From positions 2,728,001 to 2,792,000 of the forward strand of contig NC_060017.1 of NCBI RefSeq assembly GCF_021134715.1: 64,000 nucleotides of DNA, given 5' to 3'. Origin of the DNA: Daphnia pulex (Eukaryota > Arthropoda > Branchiopoda > Diplostraca > Daphniidae). Under the pieces are notes generated by a model. It searched no databases. It was not told where the DNA came from and saw only the letters and a program-made list of their open reading frames with translations. The translations under genes were made by a program, and so were the position numbers. Shown piece by piece: positions 49,653 through 62,328 of the stretch (positions are counted from its first letter, which is position 1; every line of letters begins with the position of its first letter).

Positions 49653-51310
49653 GATTAATAAGTTTTGAAAAACAATGAAAGAATAAGCAAAAGCACTTTA
49701 CTCGTTCTACCCACTCGACTTGTATAAACCATTTCGTCTGCACCGTGATGTCTGTGCTCTGTGGACTGTGGTATAGTTTTGCGATGATGCCGGTTGTAGA
49801 AAAATGTTTCGGACTAACGGAATGAACCGGATGAGGATGACGGATTGACGGAATCGATTGTATTACAAATTACGGGAGTTATTATTAGAGAATATAGAGA
49901 CTCATAGTATTCTCATAAAGACTTTCCCGAATATGATATGATTTTAATCTACAAATTAATTTAGAATGGTGTGGAATTCGGATACTGGGTATTCCCATTT
50001 GTAGGGGAAAACGCTGCTCATATCATGGGATAATTCTAATATTGGGACTCGATTAAATTCACTTAGAGATGTGCACTCATCGCTCAACGATTTTTGTAGC
50101 AATATATATCTCACTTCTAAACTCATCATTTTATAGGCGTCCTGTTACTAAAATGGACGTCTATAATAAAGATCGTAACCCATAAAACACTGGTGTCTCG
50201 GCGTTGACAACCTAGGTCGTATACTCGTAGCCTATTCCACTCTAAACAACCTTCCCTTTTGCTAATTTAAAAACAATTCATTTGTAACAACTCCAATTTA
50301 TTCTTATCCTAAGTTATCCTAATTTACTTTTAAGCTTGTAATATCACGTTGCATCTGTCGTCACTTATCTCCAACGTTATATCGATTGCATTTTATAAAA
50401 AGGTATAATAACCAACGTATAAAATAAAAATGAAAATCCTAATTCTTTAAAGTGTATAGTTATGTACGTGAGGAAAACAATCAACCTAGACATTTAAAGA
50501 CGTGATGGGATATTTGTTACTGTATTCGCCATTACAAGAAAGAGAGTACAAACACTTGGGTTTTTTTTTGGTAGTCATGGAACAATTTCGGTGTAACTAT
50601 GTAAATTCAAATTGGTAGGACAGCGAATGTTGCGATAAAAAAAAAACGAAATGTGTCACAAAGAAATGAAAAAGTACAAACCAGGGGAATGTTTAATAGA
50701 AAACGCTGCCATAAGAGATTACATGTAAGAAAATTCAGTAGATAGGTCAAGTTGTAACGTGTAAATGTCAAATAATATCATCTTGAAATGACAGGGACAA
50801 ATAAGAAGAGTTTCTAGGGATTTTTTTTACACCATCAAACGCACAGAAGGATTTAGTGAAGGGATAAAACAAAGTCATTCATCAATTTTACGAGGGTTAT
50901 TGCACAATTAATATATAATAAACGGAGAAATGAAATATTGGAAACAGAAATAATAAGTCGGCAGCTACGTTGAGAATGAGAGTTTATAATACAGAAACGG
51001 TCGCGCTTGTTGATTACATTATGAGCACGAAATAATTGTGTTAGAAATCACGACTGCATCCATTCGCCAATCCGATCAATAAATAGTCACGTCAGAGAGG
51101 CGAAAGCCAGCCATGTTAAACGAGTTCGTATTTGATGGATTTGACTTGTAAACAAGTTAACGTCTTCTTCTTCTTTTCTTTTAATTAGCCATGAACTGAC
51201 TGTGTCTTAAGCCCCTGATAAAACACAGTCAATGAAAAGTGAACGAACGAGCGATTTCTTACGTTCACTGGAGATCTCGGCTGAATTTTTGAAGCGAATA
51301 AGTGAGGCGA
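49653..51310. other. Intergenic stretch between mL49 and the homeobox gene
   Basis: AT-rich DNA with no supported coding exon. It contains the mL49 promoter region at its left end and the 3'UTR of the homeobox gene at its right end. Confidence 0.55.
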
Positions 51311-54300
51311 TTAAGATTGGTACTGAAGAACGGGCGTGGTCAGGTTTGCTGAGTGGGCGGAGTTCATGCGCAGTGCAGTCAAGCTTTTGTTGTACCATTC
51401 GTCCTCGGAGGTCATGCCTGCTGTTAGAAAGAAATATCGTTTTTATCCCTTGAACAATTTCTCGAATTTTGTTTTAAGTGTTTTAGTTTTTAAAAAGCGC
51501 GGCAATCTCGCGAACATAATCACCGCAGTGTTTCTATTAAATGGAACTTTGTAATTTTAAAGTAATAACTCGATTAAAAGAATATAGACTGCACTCAATC
51601 CTGTTAACGAGATTTAGTCTATAGATTATTGCCAAAGAACATTAACTTACTCATAGAATCTTGACGAACGGTGGGCATGTGAGGCGGAGTATGAGCCGAT
51701 ACTCCGAAGGGTTGCGCCATCGACGTGTAAGCAGCCGCAGCGCTGTGGTTCATCTGGGTCAAATCCGATAAGTACTGCGAAAATTCATTCTATGAGTTGA
51801 ATTTCTTTTTATTGACTCGTCCCAGCAGTCAGGTGTTATTTAATCGTCTGAGATATGACATACCTGGGGATATCTGTTCATCTGGAAGGTGTTGGGGTGT
51901 GGATAGGGTTGATATCCGCGACTAGCCGTCGGATAAATGTTCCGCATCATAGCCGCTCCATTGCAGGCCGGAAGAACCGACGGAGCCAAAGCTTTTTGCA
52001 GTTGTTTCTCCTGTTTGCGGTACTTGGCTCGACGATTCTGGAACCAAACCTGTCATGTTAAATAAAAATGTAAGTTTAAAATTGATTTGGAAGATCTCAA
52101 TAACTTTATCCAGTTTATCCTCCTTATCTATCCAGTAATGCATCGATAATATTCATGACATGTACTTCATTCAAGTGGCTGTCCACACGACTCGCTGCTG
52201 CTGATGATGATCCCCTCCACACATATCTTCTTTCTCTATAGATCCTATAGACTTTCTACATGTCTAGATTTGTGTCGTCCCCTCGCTGTACTTTGCCAGC
52301 GGAAGCGGAAGGGAATAAGCAAGTCCCCTCATCTACAGCTCGCCGAGCCCGAATTGCTTAATAAAGTGAAAAATGCCCTCCCGCAGAGCACACATGACTG
52401 TATTTCAAGCCGATGCCCGACACCCTAATCAAACAATATATACGTGGCAGTAGCAAGTACCACAGATCGAGCGGCGGCGGCGGTCATCTGACACAGTGCA
52501 CGTCTAATACAAATCTGCCTGCTGTTGTCGTATCGACGGCCCGCCGCCGAGGAGGTACTTGTGTACGGTGAATTTGAGTCGTCTCTCTCTCCTGTGTTCA
52601 TCCCATCAAATTGCACGTGCATTTCCCTTTTGGGAGCCGGGCCGTATCCACTCCACCTTCTGGCGTCATTTTGACAGTTTGCGTTCGTATCCGGTTCTTG
52701 AGTTTCACAACTTCCATCGATATATCAAACTCGGTCTCGGTCTGTCTTTCATCAGCAACAAGGAAGATAACGAATTTTGGCCAACATTTTCGTCCAGTAT
52801 CGATCGTTGCTTCTACACGCCCAGCATTTACAAGACCCGGTATTATGTAATACAGATTGGTGGCAGCCGATATTCACTTGTATAAGATGATGATGAAGGA
52901 CCGATTGAATCAGTTAGCCGTATTAAGGATCTACTCAAGTCTATACAAGCGTGTTGTGCTTTTATTTACCTGAATACGAGCTTCATTGAGTTTGGTGACG
53001 CGGGCAAGTTCCTCACGGCAGTAAATGTCCGGGTAGTGACTCTTGGCAAATGCGGCCTCCAGTTCTTGTAACTGCTCCTATTGGTTTACAGAGACAATTG
53101 ATGATATGAGCATACATGAGATTAATGTGTAATAAACTTTCGCCAGATTAGATTCCATTAGGCCTATTTGGTTGTAGCCATCAAACGCCCGTCAAATAAA
53201 ATGAAATCAAGCCCAGTGTTTCAATGCCATTACAAGTCGTGTAGAATAAAATTTACTGTGCATTACGAATGATGCGATTCTCAAAATTGTATTTGACTCA
53301 TTCCACATCGTTTTGCATGGTTAATTCGTTTGAATTTGGCAAGTAAATGCTTTGTCAAACAAATTATTTCTAACAGCATTAACGTTGAACAGATTAACAT
53401 AATAGTGCGATACAGCCTACACAGCATACGTAGGCCTAGACGTATTCAAATTCACGTCTACACACTAATTCATATTACATTATAGAGCTAATTCTACAGA
53501 CTGGCCTGTATTTTCTTACTCGAAAATATTTGAAAATTCACGAGAGATTCGAGAAAAAATGGAAACTTACTTGAGTGAAGGTGGTGCGATGTCGGCGACG
53601 CGCCGGAGTCGGACAAGAAGCCGCCGACGGGTTGTGGAGGTGCGAATTACCGACGCAACTATTGGATCCCCCACCGCCTCCAGGGCCGACGCCGCCCAGC
53701 GACGAACTTTCCGATTTCAGTTTCTTGAAAGCGCCTTCAGGACCTGCGAAATAATCATTTATGAAGACTTTCTTGTTGAAAATTCTGTTTACACTATAAA
53801 CTGAATGCGCGTGTATGGAATCTACTTGCAGGGAATTGCATCGCAAGTGAATCGCTTAACACAGCACACTCCGTATACAATATGCAAATAGATCATCAAG
53901 TGAGAAGAGAAAGAAGATGACGGTACTCTCTTGCCCGCTCTCATTTCTATTCATGGACACTCGCATCTGCAACACTGGAGAGAGTCTCATCCTTTTTTTT
54001 TCACACGCAAATTGAATTTTAAATGAGAAAACCATTGAATTTTGCAACCGGTCTCTTTGTGTGTACTTCAAGACTATATGTGACGCTTGATGTCGCAGTA
54101 CACTCGAGAAACGAGTCAAAAAGAGTTGAGAGTCCGTGTCCCATCATGGGCAATATGCTGGCCACTTGTTATTTATTTGCTCGCCTTTTGTGCTGGTCTA
54201 TTTCTCTCTCTACACTCGTCAATAGCAAATTTATAATAGAAGCTCGATATTCTATTCAACTCAGTATATATAGTTACATAAGAGAGCGTCGTTTATTTGT

Positions 54301-56762
54301 CTAAGCCCAGCTTTTGGTGTTACCCTCTCCACATGTAACATCCTCTATAAAAGCAGATTGACGGATTGTACTTGACTGCCGCCCGTCGGTCTATACGACC
54401 CATCTCTGTGTACGTATTTAGGGGGATCGAGAGCCTCACTCCTCTTTAATCCTCCCCAGTTTCAATAGAAAATCGGTAAGAGTGAGTATATAACAGCTCA
54501 AAGAGCCCCCTCAAAAAGGGTTACTGGATCTGATGGAGCTTTTTAAAAAAAAATAAATAAAAAAAGAGAGAGACTATACGTGAATTGACCCCAGAGGTCG
54601 GCAGATGGTTCGGTCTGAACAACTCTTTTCGCTATCGAACAAGACTGGAATCCCGCAGTGCGCCCTTTTTACATATTGTATTTAATGAAGTTGCTATACA
54701 GCAGAAGTGTTGAAACGGCTTCCGAAAAGAATTGACAAGCCTCGGGGGCTAACCTAACTATCAGCCGTCTATGAAAAGAATTATTGATGGAAAAAAAAAG
54801 AGACCTTTGTTCTTTTGCCTCACTGAATGAAAGCGACAATTTCGCTCATTAGGCCGAATGGCGGAATGCTGATTGACAACCTGTTCTGTTGCGCAAAGGG
54901 GTTAATGATTTTTTCAAATATAGTTCACGCTCTTTTGAAATTCGCGCTACAGTTTCAATCACCGTAAGAAATGTCGCGTTAGTTTTTCGGTCACGTTCAA
55001 TCGTAGGCCTAGGCACTTATAAGCGAACCCGCTGTCAAATCTCTCATTCTTATGAATGCCCACACACTTTTCATTACAATAGTTAACAACCAATCCCGAC
55101 GGATTATTTAACGATTATCAAGAAAACGAATTACGCTATTCGATTTTTGACGTTCAGATAAAATTTAACAAACTGAAATATAAATAAAAATTCACATCTT
55201 TTTCTCCCGAGGAATAATTTTATCAACGTGGAATGAATGCCAAAGAATTCTTTTACTCTACCCAAACATGACAGCAAAATAAAATGTGCAAAATGTAAAA
55301 AACCCGAAAGACAAAAGATGTGAAACCGTAAAATGTCAACATCACACACACTTTCGGTACCTATAACTGGAAAGGGTCTCAACTGTTCCATCCATCCATC
55401 AACTCAATTATATTATTTCAGAAAGGCCTGTAAGTGCAGCATAGAGTAGCCAATCTAATGACTTTGGCTGATGCTGGGCACAAAAAGTTTTCCACGTTTC
55501 TCGGAGCACTTTACACGGCTCACCGCCGTGTCTGAATTTCGCTCTCCGCTTCCTTTGATCTTATTCCCATAAAGATCAGCTATATCTCCGATATAGCCAG
55601 GGACGACACAGCAGAGCAGCATGCAGATGCGTGTGGCCTGTTTGATTTCACTTTCTCTCTTTGTACCTATAAGAATCCCCCTGTGCTTTATTTTTAAACG
55701 TGTCAAACTTTAGGCTTCATCCACCTCATACCGCTCCTCTAACAAGCTTCAGACAAGTTTCTGATGTAACCTTAAATATCTAAAACGAATCAAAAGTCAG
55801 AACTCATCCACACAAAAAAGGTTTTGTCAACGAACATATTTCTCCGAATCGCAGTCAAGCACCCGCTTGATGCAGTTAAATGACAGAAACTCTAAAAATG
55901 GCAGACTAGTTCTTTGAAGTAACATTATTACCAGTAAATCCGATGGAACACGGAATGACCATCTGAATGGCATTAATGTAACGCGTGGCTATTTAAAAAA
56001 AAAAAAAGAGGTGAGCTATTGAAAAAATGGGGTTTATCGAATATCGGCCTGCTGTCTTTGACATAGTTGAATTGAAAATTCGACACTCTTTTGCAATCGG
56101 ATATTAATACCAGCGAATTCATTCATTCAAATTGAACCCGCCCCTTGCAGATGCAGTAAAAGACTATCAGCCTAGCCCTGATTTACATTTATCGGATTAT
56201 AAAAATTGACCAAGCTGTTTCCATACAAATCTCGAAAGGATTAGGCACGATTGTTAAACTTAAAGAAAAAACAGGAGTACTGGAGGGGAGAGTACATTGA
56301 ATATGGTGTATAAATCAATTGAATTGGGAACTTACCAGGCAGTCCAAGCGGGTTTCCGGAATTCAGCAGGCCTCCGCCTCCGGATTGAATGCTCTGCGAG
56401 CTGGATGTCGACGGCGCGATGCTGGTAATGGAGGAATTACCTCCGCCGATCAGATTGTGATGGTGAGACGAGTGGTGCGAGTGGTGATGGGACAAGCCGG
56501 CCGAGTGGTGGTGATGATGATGATGGTGCAGGTTCTCCAGAGCGTAGAGTGAGCTCAGGTCAGATGTTAGGCCGGTCACCGAGGTCGGAATCAGGTGCTG
56601 CTGCTGTCCGTTGTTGCCGTTGTTGCCGCTGCCTCCACTGCACGTCTTGCGTTTCATTTCGCCGTTGTTGGAGCTCTGCGGCGACGACTCGTTGCTGGCC
56701 GAAACGGAATGCAGCAAACTGTTACCAAGTTCCAGCTTGGATGATGAAGAATACGACTCCAT
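51311..56762 (-). CDS. Paired-class homeobox transcription factor, Prop1/CG32532-like
   Basis: Minus-strand exons are 56336-56762, 53571-53743, 52970-53077, 51864-52049, 51651-51774 and 51311-51420, giving 375 residues. The homeodomain lies at about 191-250. It reads RRHRTTFTQ, then [34 protein letters not shown] and [15 protein letters not shown] across three exons, with Gln at position 50. [19 protein letters not shown] and the RKQE...LLQ/QLQK tail are closest to Prop1; conserved flanks MMRNIY and [12 protein letters not shown] resemble Drosophila CG32532 as I remember it. The N-terminus is Ser/Asn-rich with an octa-His run at 79-86 and further His clusters. The last exon carries [12 protein letters not shown], an OAR-like motif. 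Expected to be a nuclear DNA-binding developmental regulator. Orthology needs a tree. Confidence 0.93.
52050..52969 (-). other. Intron within the homeobox gene
   Basis: This 920-bp intron splits the homeodomain between ARIQ and VWFQ, the classical paired-class intron position. No nested coding exon is supported; plus-strand frames at 52559-52885 are featureless. Confidence 0.7.
53078..53570 (-). other. Short intron within the homeobox gene
   Basis: This 493-bp intron falls after TTFTQ near the homeodomain N-terminus. It is AT-rich with nothing else recognised. Confidence 0.7.
53744..56335 (-). other. Largest intron of the homeobox gene
   Basis: This 2.6-kb intron separates the His/Ser-rich N-terminal exon from the homeodomain exons. 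No nested gene was found. Large first introns of developmental genes often hold enhancers, but none can be placed from sequence alone. Confidence 0.6.
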
Positions 56763-59700
56763 GACGGGAAGCGAAAATCAGGCGACCGATCGACACCAGC
56801 GGGTAAAAAAGCGGAGAGATGTGATGCGGTTCGTCAAGTCTAATCAGCAAGACGTTCCACCAAGAGTATAGGCCAGGAATAACTCGAGTTGGGATGAAAC
56901 CGGAGCCAGGAAATGAATGACGACTTTCCTTTCTTGTTTTTTCTTTCTTTCTTTTCCTTTCCGGGCGAGAAAATAGCGCGATGGCTGATGGCTGGAAAGA
57001 CGCACGGTAAACAGGCAAAGGCTGTACGGAATCTAGTGTAACACCTGTCCAATCGTATTAGACTCTTGTTGTGGGCTGCGGCGGCTCAAATTAACTTCAT
57101 CTTCGTCAGCAGCGGGCAATGAAAGGAGGACGAAACAGCAGCCGTGTGTGGGATCTATGCGGGGCACAAAAGTTCAGCCAACTCGGTCCGCTCCAAATCG
57201 CGCAAAACAATCACTGAACACACGATGCCCTCAATGATAAGTAACAAAGTTAGCCCGTCAGGCTCAAGTCTTATAGCGCAGAGGACGGGACCCGTGACTC
57301 GGATGGACTCGGATGGTCTACGGGGAACGGCCCCTCGCTCCAGCCGAGGGGGAGGAGCCGACCCATCCGATTGGATGATTCCGACGAATTCACGCTACCG
57401 CCGCCGTCCGTACCCTCCCGCGCTCCAGCCACCAGCCGGGCTCAAACCGACCCCCAGTGGCTGATTACGTGCAAGAGGGGCGGAGGCTCCCCCAGTCTCC
57501 CCTTCTTCCTCCCTTCCGCAGCAGCAGCAGCAGCAGCAGCATCCGCTTCCTCTTTCACGACGACGGGCGCAGACGTCGATCGTCTGCACGTACAACTATG
57601 GATCGAAATCGGATGCCGCGCCTCTCTCCCATCTCGTCCGCTCCTCTGGCCGAATCAATAAGTGTGTGGAACCTGTTTCTTTTTTGTCTTGCAGGAGATT
57701 CCGTGAACTCTATAGTCGCAGTGTGTAATATTATAACGAATAATGAGTCATGGATGCACACACATACATAAAACACAAAAAAAGTCAAAATCACCAGATA
57801 ATAGACGAAAAGGCGAGATGGACTGTAATAAGATCCCGTTGATTTCAAGGAAAGAAAAACTTACCCGTTATACACACTATTTCGGAACAGTCTAAGTAGC
57901 CTATAAATATAATAATCGAATCAGCTAGGGTCTAATAATAATAGAGTCTGCCCTGGTTTGTTTGGAGTTCGTTTTTTTGTATCTGCCTAATTTCGTTGGG
58001 AATTTCTGCGATGATAATTGGAGCGTGCTGATGTGGTGGCCAATCCTATAAATACACACACACAGATGTTTGCATAAGAGCATTAAGGATGAAATTGACT
58101 GCGCTGTGATCCGGTTGAGAAGAGACGCCCGTGTGTCTCTATGCTGCAGCAGCTGCTGCATTCCATCAACGGCAAGGATGAAATTCGCTTTTCCGCAGCA
58201 CGCCGCCCGCGCCTCCAACGCGATTACACAATTAGGGACCTAACAAACTATTGAAAATCGCATCAAACCAGGGCGTCATCGTGTAGTATGTAGACGAGTG
58301 TAGAGTAGTAGATATATCAGGCAACGGTTATAGGCTAGCCTCTATAGTAGACTCTAGTAGTAGTAGCCGGGGCTATAAATATATGGACTGCACACATCAG
58401 TCGTCAGCAGACAGGAAGTAGAGCCTAGTTCCGAACACTACATCTGCTGGACGGACGCGCGAAATCCTTCCTGTATATATGCGCAGCGGCTCTACACACA
58501 CTCAGACACACGATAGTCAAGCGGAGAGAAGATGAGAAAAGGAAGAAATAAAAGTAGAACATAGAGCGACGTCAATGGCGTTCATCCACAGAGGAGAGGA
58601 GCAGGCGTCTGCTGCCATGCATGGCTAACTTCGTTTCATCATAGGTCATCCATCTAAATCACCTTTTGATCAATCCTAATCGAATGGAATTGCTGACGAG
58701 TATTCAACGACGTTGTTAAATACGTCAGCCTTCATAACAAAAGCGTCTTTAATAATGGCCTCTTTTGTGTGTACACGCAGCCTAATATATTAAAAGTCAA
58801 GTGTTGCCTATTGCGTCATTGGCTCTTATTTGTCCAACTTTTCTGTACAATTGCTGCGCTCACACATCTACCGCCGTGTCAATCAAAACTGACATGTTGA
58901 TAAGCGAGCACTAGGATGTAACTATTGTCCTGATTTCAGCCTATACAAACGAGCTCAAATGTGGCGCCAAATTTATCAGCTCTGATTGGCCCTTTACCAC
59001 GGGGCTTGAATGGATCGGTGGATTGCGGATACAATCTGGGTTTGTCTGCGGCCTGTACGGTACCAAGAGTTGCGGATCTATACAAAGTGGCTTGTACATA
59101 AATGGGCACCTGCTCACCAACGGATGTGGCTGGAAACCTGGAAGTGTGTCGGTCGCGTGCCGTGCCGGCCCCCCCACTCCATCTTTTAAATGACGGCACG
59201 CGACAACTGGGGTGTGTTTACACTTGCAGAGGGAGTGTGCATGGGGTGTGTTGAATGCGGTGACTTCCCTTGTCACAACAACGACGCAACTAACAATTAA
59301 TAACTCGGCGCATCGTGCAACACGAGTGTGTGTGCTGTGATTGGCCCATTGTGGTTTCACTGTGCACACCGTTTTCATAAAATTTGAGTCTGTGTAATAA
59401 AGGCAGGCTCGCACAATCACAGCATTTCTTAAGTTTATCGGAGTGCTTCATGCGAGGCTTATTTGACATTAATTTAATTTTTTTCTTTTTAATACACAAT
59501 TTTCTTCGTGCGTTTCCTATAGATTGCCTTGCCTTGAGATTTTCAAACTAACCAAGAGAGATTTCAAAGCAAGTGTCGTGACGTGAAATGGATTCTAACA
59601 ACAGTTAGGCCTAAGTGTCATCCTTCACGGCATTCTGAATAGTCAATTAACGTAACTGATGTGCTTCTCGGTGCTTCTTTAATAAATGGATGGTAATAGT

Positions 59701-59799
59701 TTAAGGACCTTGCTCTTTCGTTACTTTTACTCTCTACTCATCAGCTGACATTTCTGAACTACGCCAAAACGATATGATGGCCTCCGTTTGAATTTCTAA
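56763..59799 (-). other. Upstream region of the homeobox gene
   Basis: This holds the probable 5'UTR (GC-rich, 56763-57660) and promoter region, with a GCA trinucleotide run at about 57520-57541 and palindromic gctgcagcagctgctgcat near 58142-58160. Both-strand overlapping frames in 57144-57771 result from the GC-rich composition. No coding exon is supported. Tracts of gta/tag repeats occur near 58300-58370. Confidence 0.5.
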
Positions 59800-60503
59800 G
59801 CGGGAGCTATTTATATTTGGTTCTAACGTTCCGCTGTTGTGTATAATAAGCTATACTATTTACCTTCGTAAGACTGAAAAGAATACCCTCTGAGTCAATT
59901 GTCTAAAACGATGTGTCGTACAAGTCTGAAGACTTCTATAATCTATATCCATCTGCTGTTTCTCAAAATAATTAAATGATTTTAATTACAATAAATGAAC
60001 ATTTATCAACGTAACAATATCCATTAAGATACTTCTAACAAAATATGCTTTCGGTCAATGTCGACAATTCACATCTGATAACATGACAGCCTATACCCTT
60101 TTCAATTAAGGGGTGTAAACTGTTTTATATTATGGATGGAATTTCCATTTCATTACGTTACCCAGGCGCTCTTCATTATTTGCAGTAATTTCAGTATCAG
60201 GGCTGTGAATGTCGATCACGTCATACTCGTTAATACGAAACGCGAGATATTCTGATCAACAGACATCGATGCTATAGATAAGCACAGATCTCAAATGGCG
60301 AGCGCTTGAATGATGAGTTAATTAATTTCAAGTGAATAAGTAGGTCGAATTATCCCGCAATCGGACTACTAATGTGCCATCCATAAAAAAGAAAATTACA
60401 TCGCTTGTATGTATAAATAACGATTAATGATACTCGTATCGATGCAGCGCCCTGTAATTGATATTGTTCACTTGCAAAAATTATCAAGGTGGATCCTGTT
60501 ATC
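59800..60503 (-). repeat. Copy 2 of the ~690-bp repeat
   Basis: The copy starts near agctatactatttaccttcg (about 59850 within a longer alignment to 61675) and holds the core at 60431-60472. It ends at ggatcctgttatc (60491-60503), where the 1.2-kb element begins. It is in the same orientation as copies 1, 3 and 4. Confidence 0.65.
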
Positions 60504-60506
60504 TTA

Positions 60507-61625
60507 CGTTTTAAAACCAACGCCACCGAATAGTTACAAAAAGGAAGAATAGAGAGACGTGTGTCCTACCTTTAAGCACGGGCAATCCACAGCAAGGCAT
60601 CCACCGCCACCGCCAGTGCTCCATTCTGAATAAAGTTGATGCCAGGCAGGATAGGAAAAGAGGGGAATCGTGGATATCCATACACCTTACACGAGGAGAG
60701 AGTTTTTTTCAATTAGAAAAGGAGTTGTTTATCTGAACAAAAAATAAAAAATAGGTTACGAAAAAAATATTGCAGAGACAACACAAGTAAGGAAAAGTTG
60801 GAAAGAAGACATTGCTGAGTAACCCCTTTGTTTATTGTTAATACACAGGATAACTCAAGGTCTATGTGTAATAGCCTACCCTTTCATGAACCATTAAAAT
60901 ATACGGCAAGTCAGAGGTTAATAAAAGTATTCAAAATCAATTATTGTAAATTACCCAATTGATGATGCTGAAATTGCTGGTGATGACAGGTCAGAATCAA
61001 AACTTGCACATCTTGTGGTTACGATGGCTGGCTCAGGCCTGAAATCTGCACAAAGGTATAAAGGTTACATAGAGCAAACAAACTCTACCAAGCATTGACA
61101 ACGAGCATACATGATAAATGCTAGTCGATCACTGTTGTCGGGCACCAACATTTCACAAATTTGGAACAGGTTTAACTCTTCTGTATAAGCTCCCCAAATC
61201 ACTCCATTCACATTCTTAGTTTTATTTACCTGAGAAACAGCATGGAATGGCATGGGGAGTCACGACACCAAAGTTTACACGCCGACCACATTTTATTATG
61301 TTTATCTAGTTCTCTTGCAACCACGTACACGTTTCCTAAAATAAAATAAATCTTGACTTTTACGGAACGTGAAACAAATGACAGCAGACGACAAATTTTC
61401 TAATTAATCACGATTGAGATTTGAGATATCGATAATAAAATCCGTCCTCCCCGCCTCTCACCACCCGCCAAAGTCAAGGAAAATAAACCCCTTCCCTAAA
61501 ACCTGCTAAAATAAGCCGCAAAAAACGTTAAAAGCGGTTGGTCGTTATCACATTGTTTTTCTCGACAAGTTTCATCAAGCCCAACCTGAACGGACAGGAT
61601 ACGAGTAAAAATGTAAACGAAACAC
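60507..61625 (-). mobile_element. ~1.1-kb unclassified repeat element, right copy (inverted)
   Basis: The reverse complement is colinear with 6780-7975: gttgggcttgatgaaacttg near 61585, aaggggtttattttccttga near 61497, acgtggttgcaagagaacta near 61326, aggcctgagccagccat near 61037, and ggtggcgttggttttaaaac at its other end near 60510-60530. One frame on the minus strand, 61065-61253 (62 residues, starting MPFHAVSQVNKTKNVNG), is open here but broken in the left copy. With copies 2 and 3/4 of the ~690-bp repeat on either side in direct orientation, the block has a terminal-repeat-like layout. Confidence 0.6.
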
Positions 61626-61639
61626 GTAAATACTAAATA

Positions 61640-62328
61640 GACTGACAATCCCCCCCCCCCCAAACAACCCTTAAGCTACCGTTTAACCTACTTTCGTTCG
61701 ACTGAAAAGGATGCCGTCCAATTGTCTAACGATGCGTCGATATCTGAAGACTTTCATCCAACAGCTATGTTTCAAAATAATTCTGATTTGATAACAAATG
61801 AACATTTATCAGTATAACGATTTCAAGTAAGGTAAAACAATTCATATAGTTTTTCGGCATTTGTCGACCATTCATTTCTGTTGACATGAAAGCCGAAACG
61901 CTCAGCAGTTAAAGATTGTATTAATTTATAACATGGAATGAATTCTTTTACAATTAAGTTATTGAAGCGCCCGTGCTAAAATGATGCGACAGTTTTAACA
62001 AGATGACGCGTCGAAAGTTTTTCTTCTGTCTGATGATTGAGTTCGACAGGCAGAAACTATAAACGTTGTGGGTCTCTGTTAATCCTATGAGCATTAGCAG
62101 GGGCGCTCTATGCAATTCTAAAATTTCATTAAATATCAAATGATTAAGTAGGTCAAGTACCTCTACATAAGGTTACTAATGTGCAATATTTGTAACAAGT
62201 AAGTTATCCCCCTGGATATTTGAATATCGAATAATGACAGTTGTATCGATGGCGCGCCCTGTAATTAATGTTGTTCACTTTCAAAAATGGAATTATTACC
62301 GTTCCTGTTATCAACGCTAGCGAAATAG
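61640..62328 (-). repeat. Copy 3 of the ~690-bp repeat
   Basis: The unit runs from actgacaatcccc (with a C-run at 61651-61661) to the next actgacaacccc at about 62329. Its core lies at 62237-62280 with the variant ggcgcgccctgtaattaatg. It is directly followed by copy 4, so the period is about 688 bp. Confidence 0.7.

Noticed and set aside
53559-53804. 81-residue plus-strand frame across the homeobox exon
   Set aside because: It is the antisense shadow of the homeodomain-containing exon.
57144-57771. Several overlapping frames on both strands (60-106 residues)
   Set aside because: They sit in a GC-rich 5' region where stops are rare; none shows conserved features or splice links to the homeobox gene.
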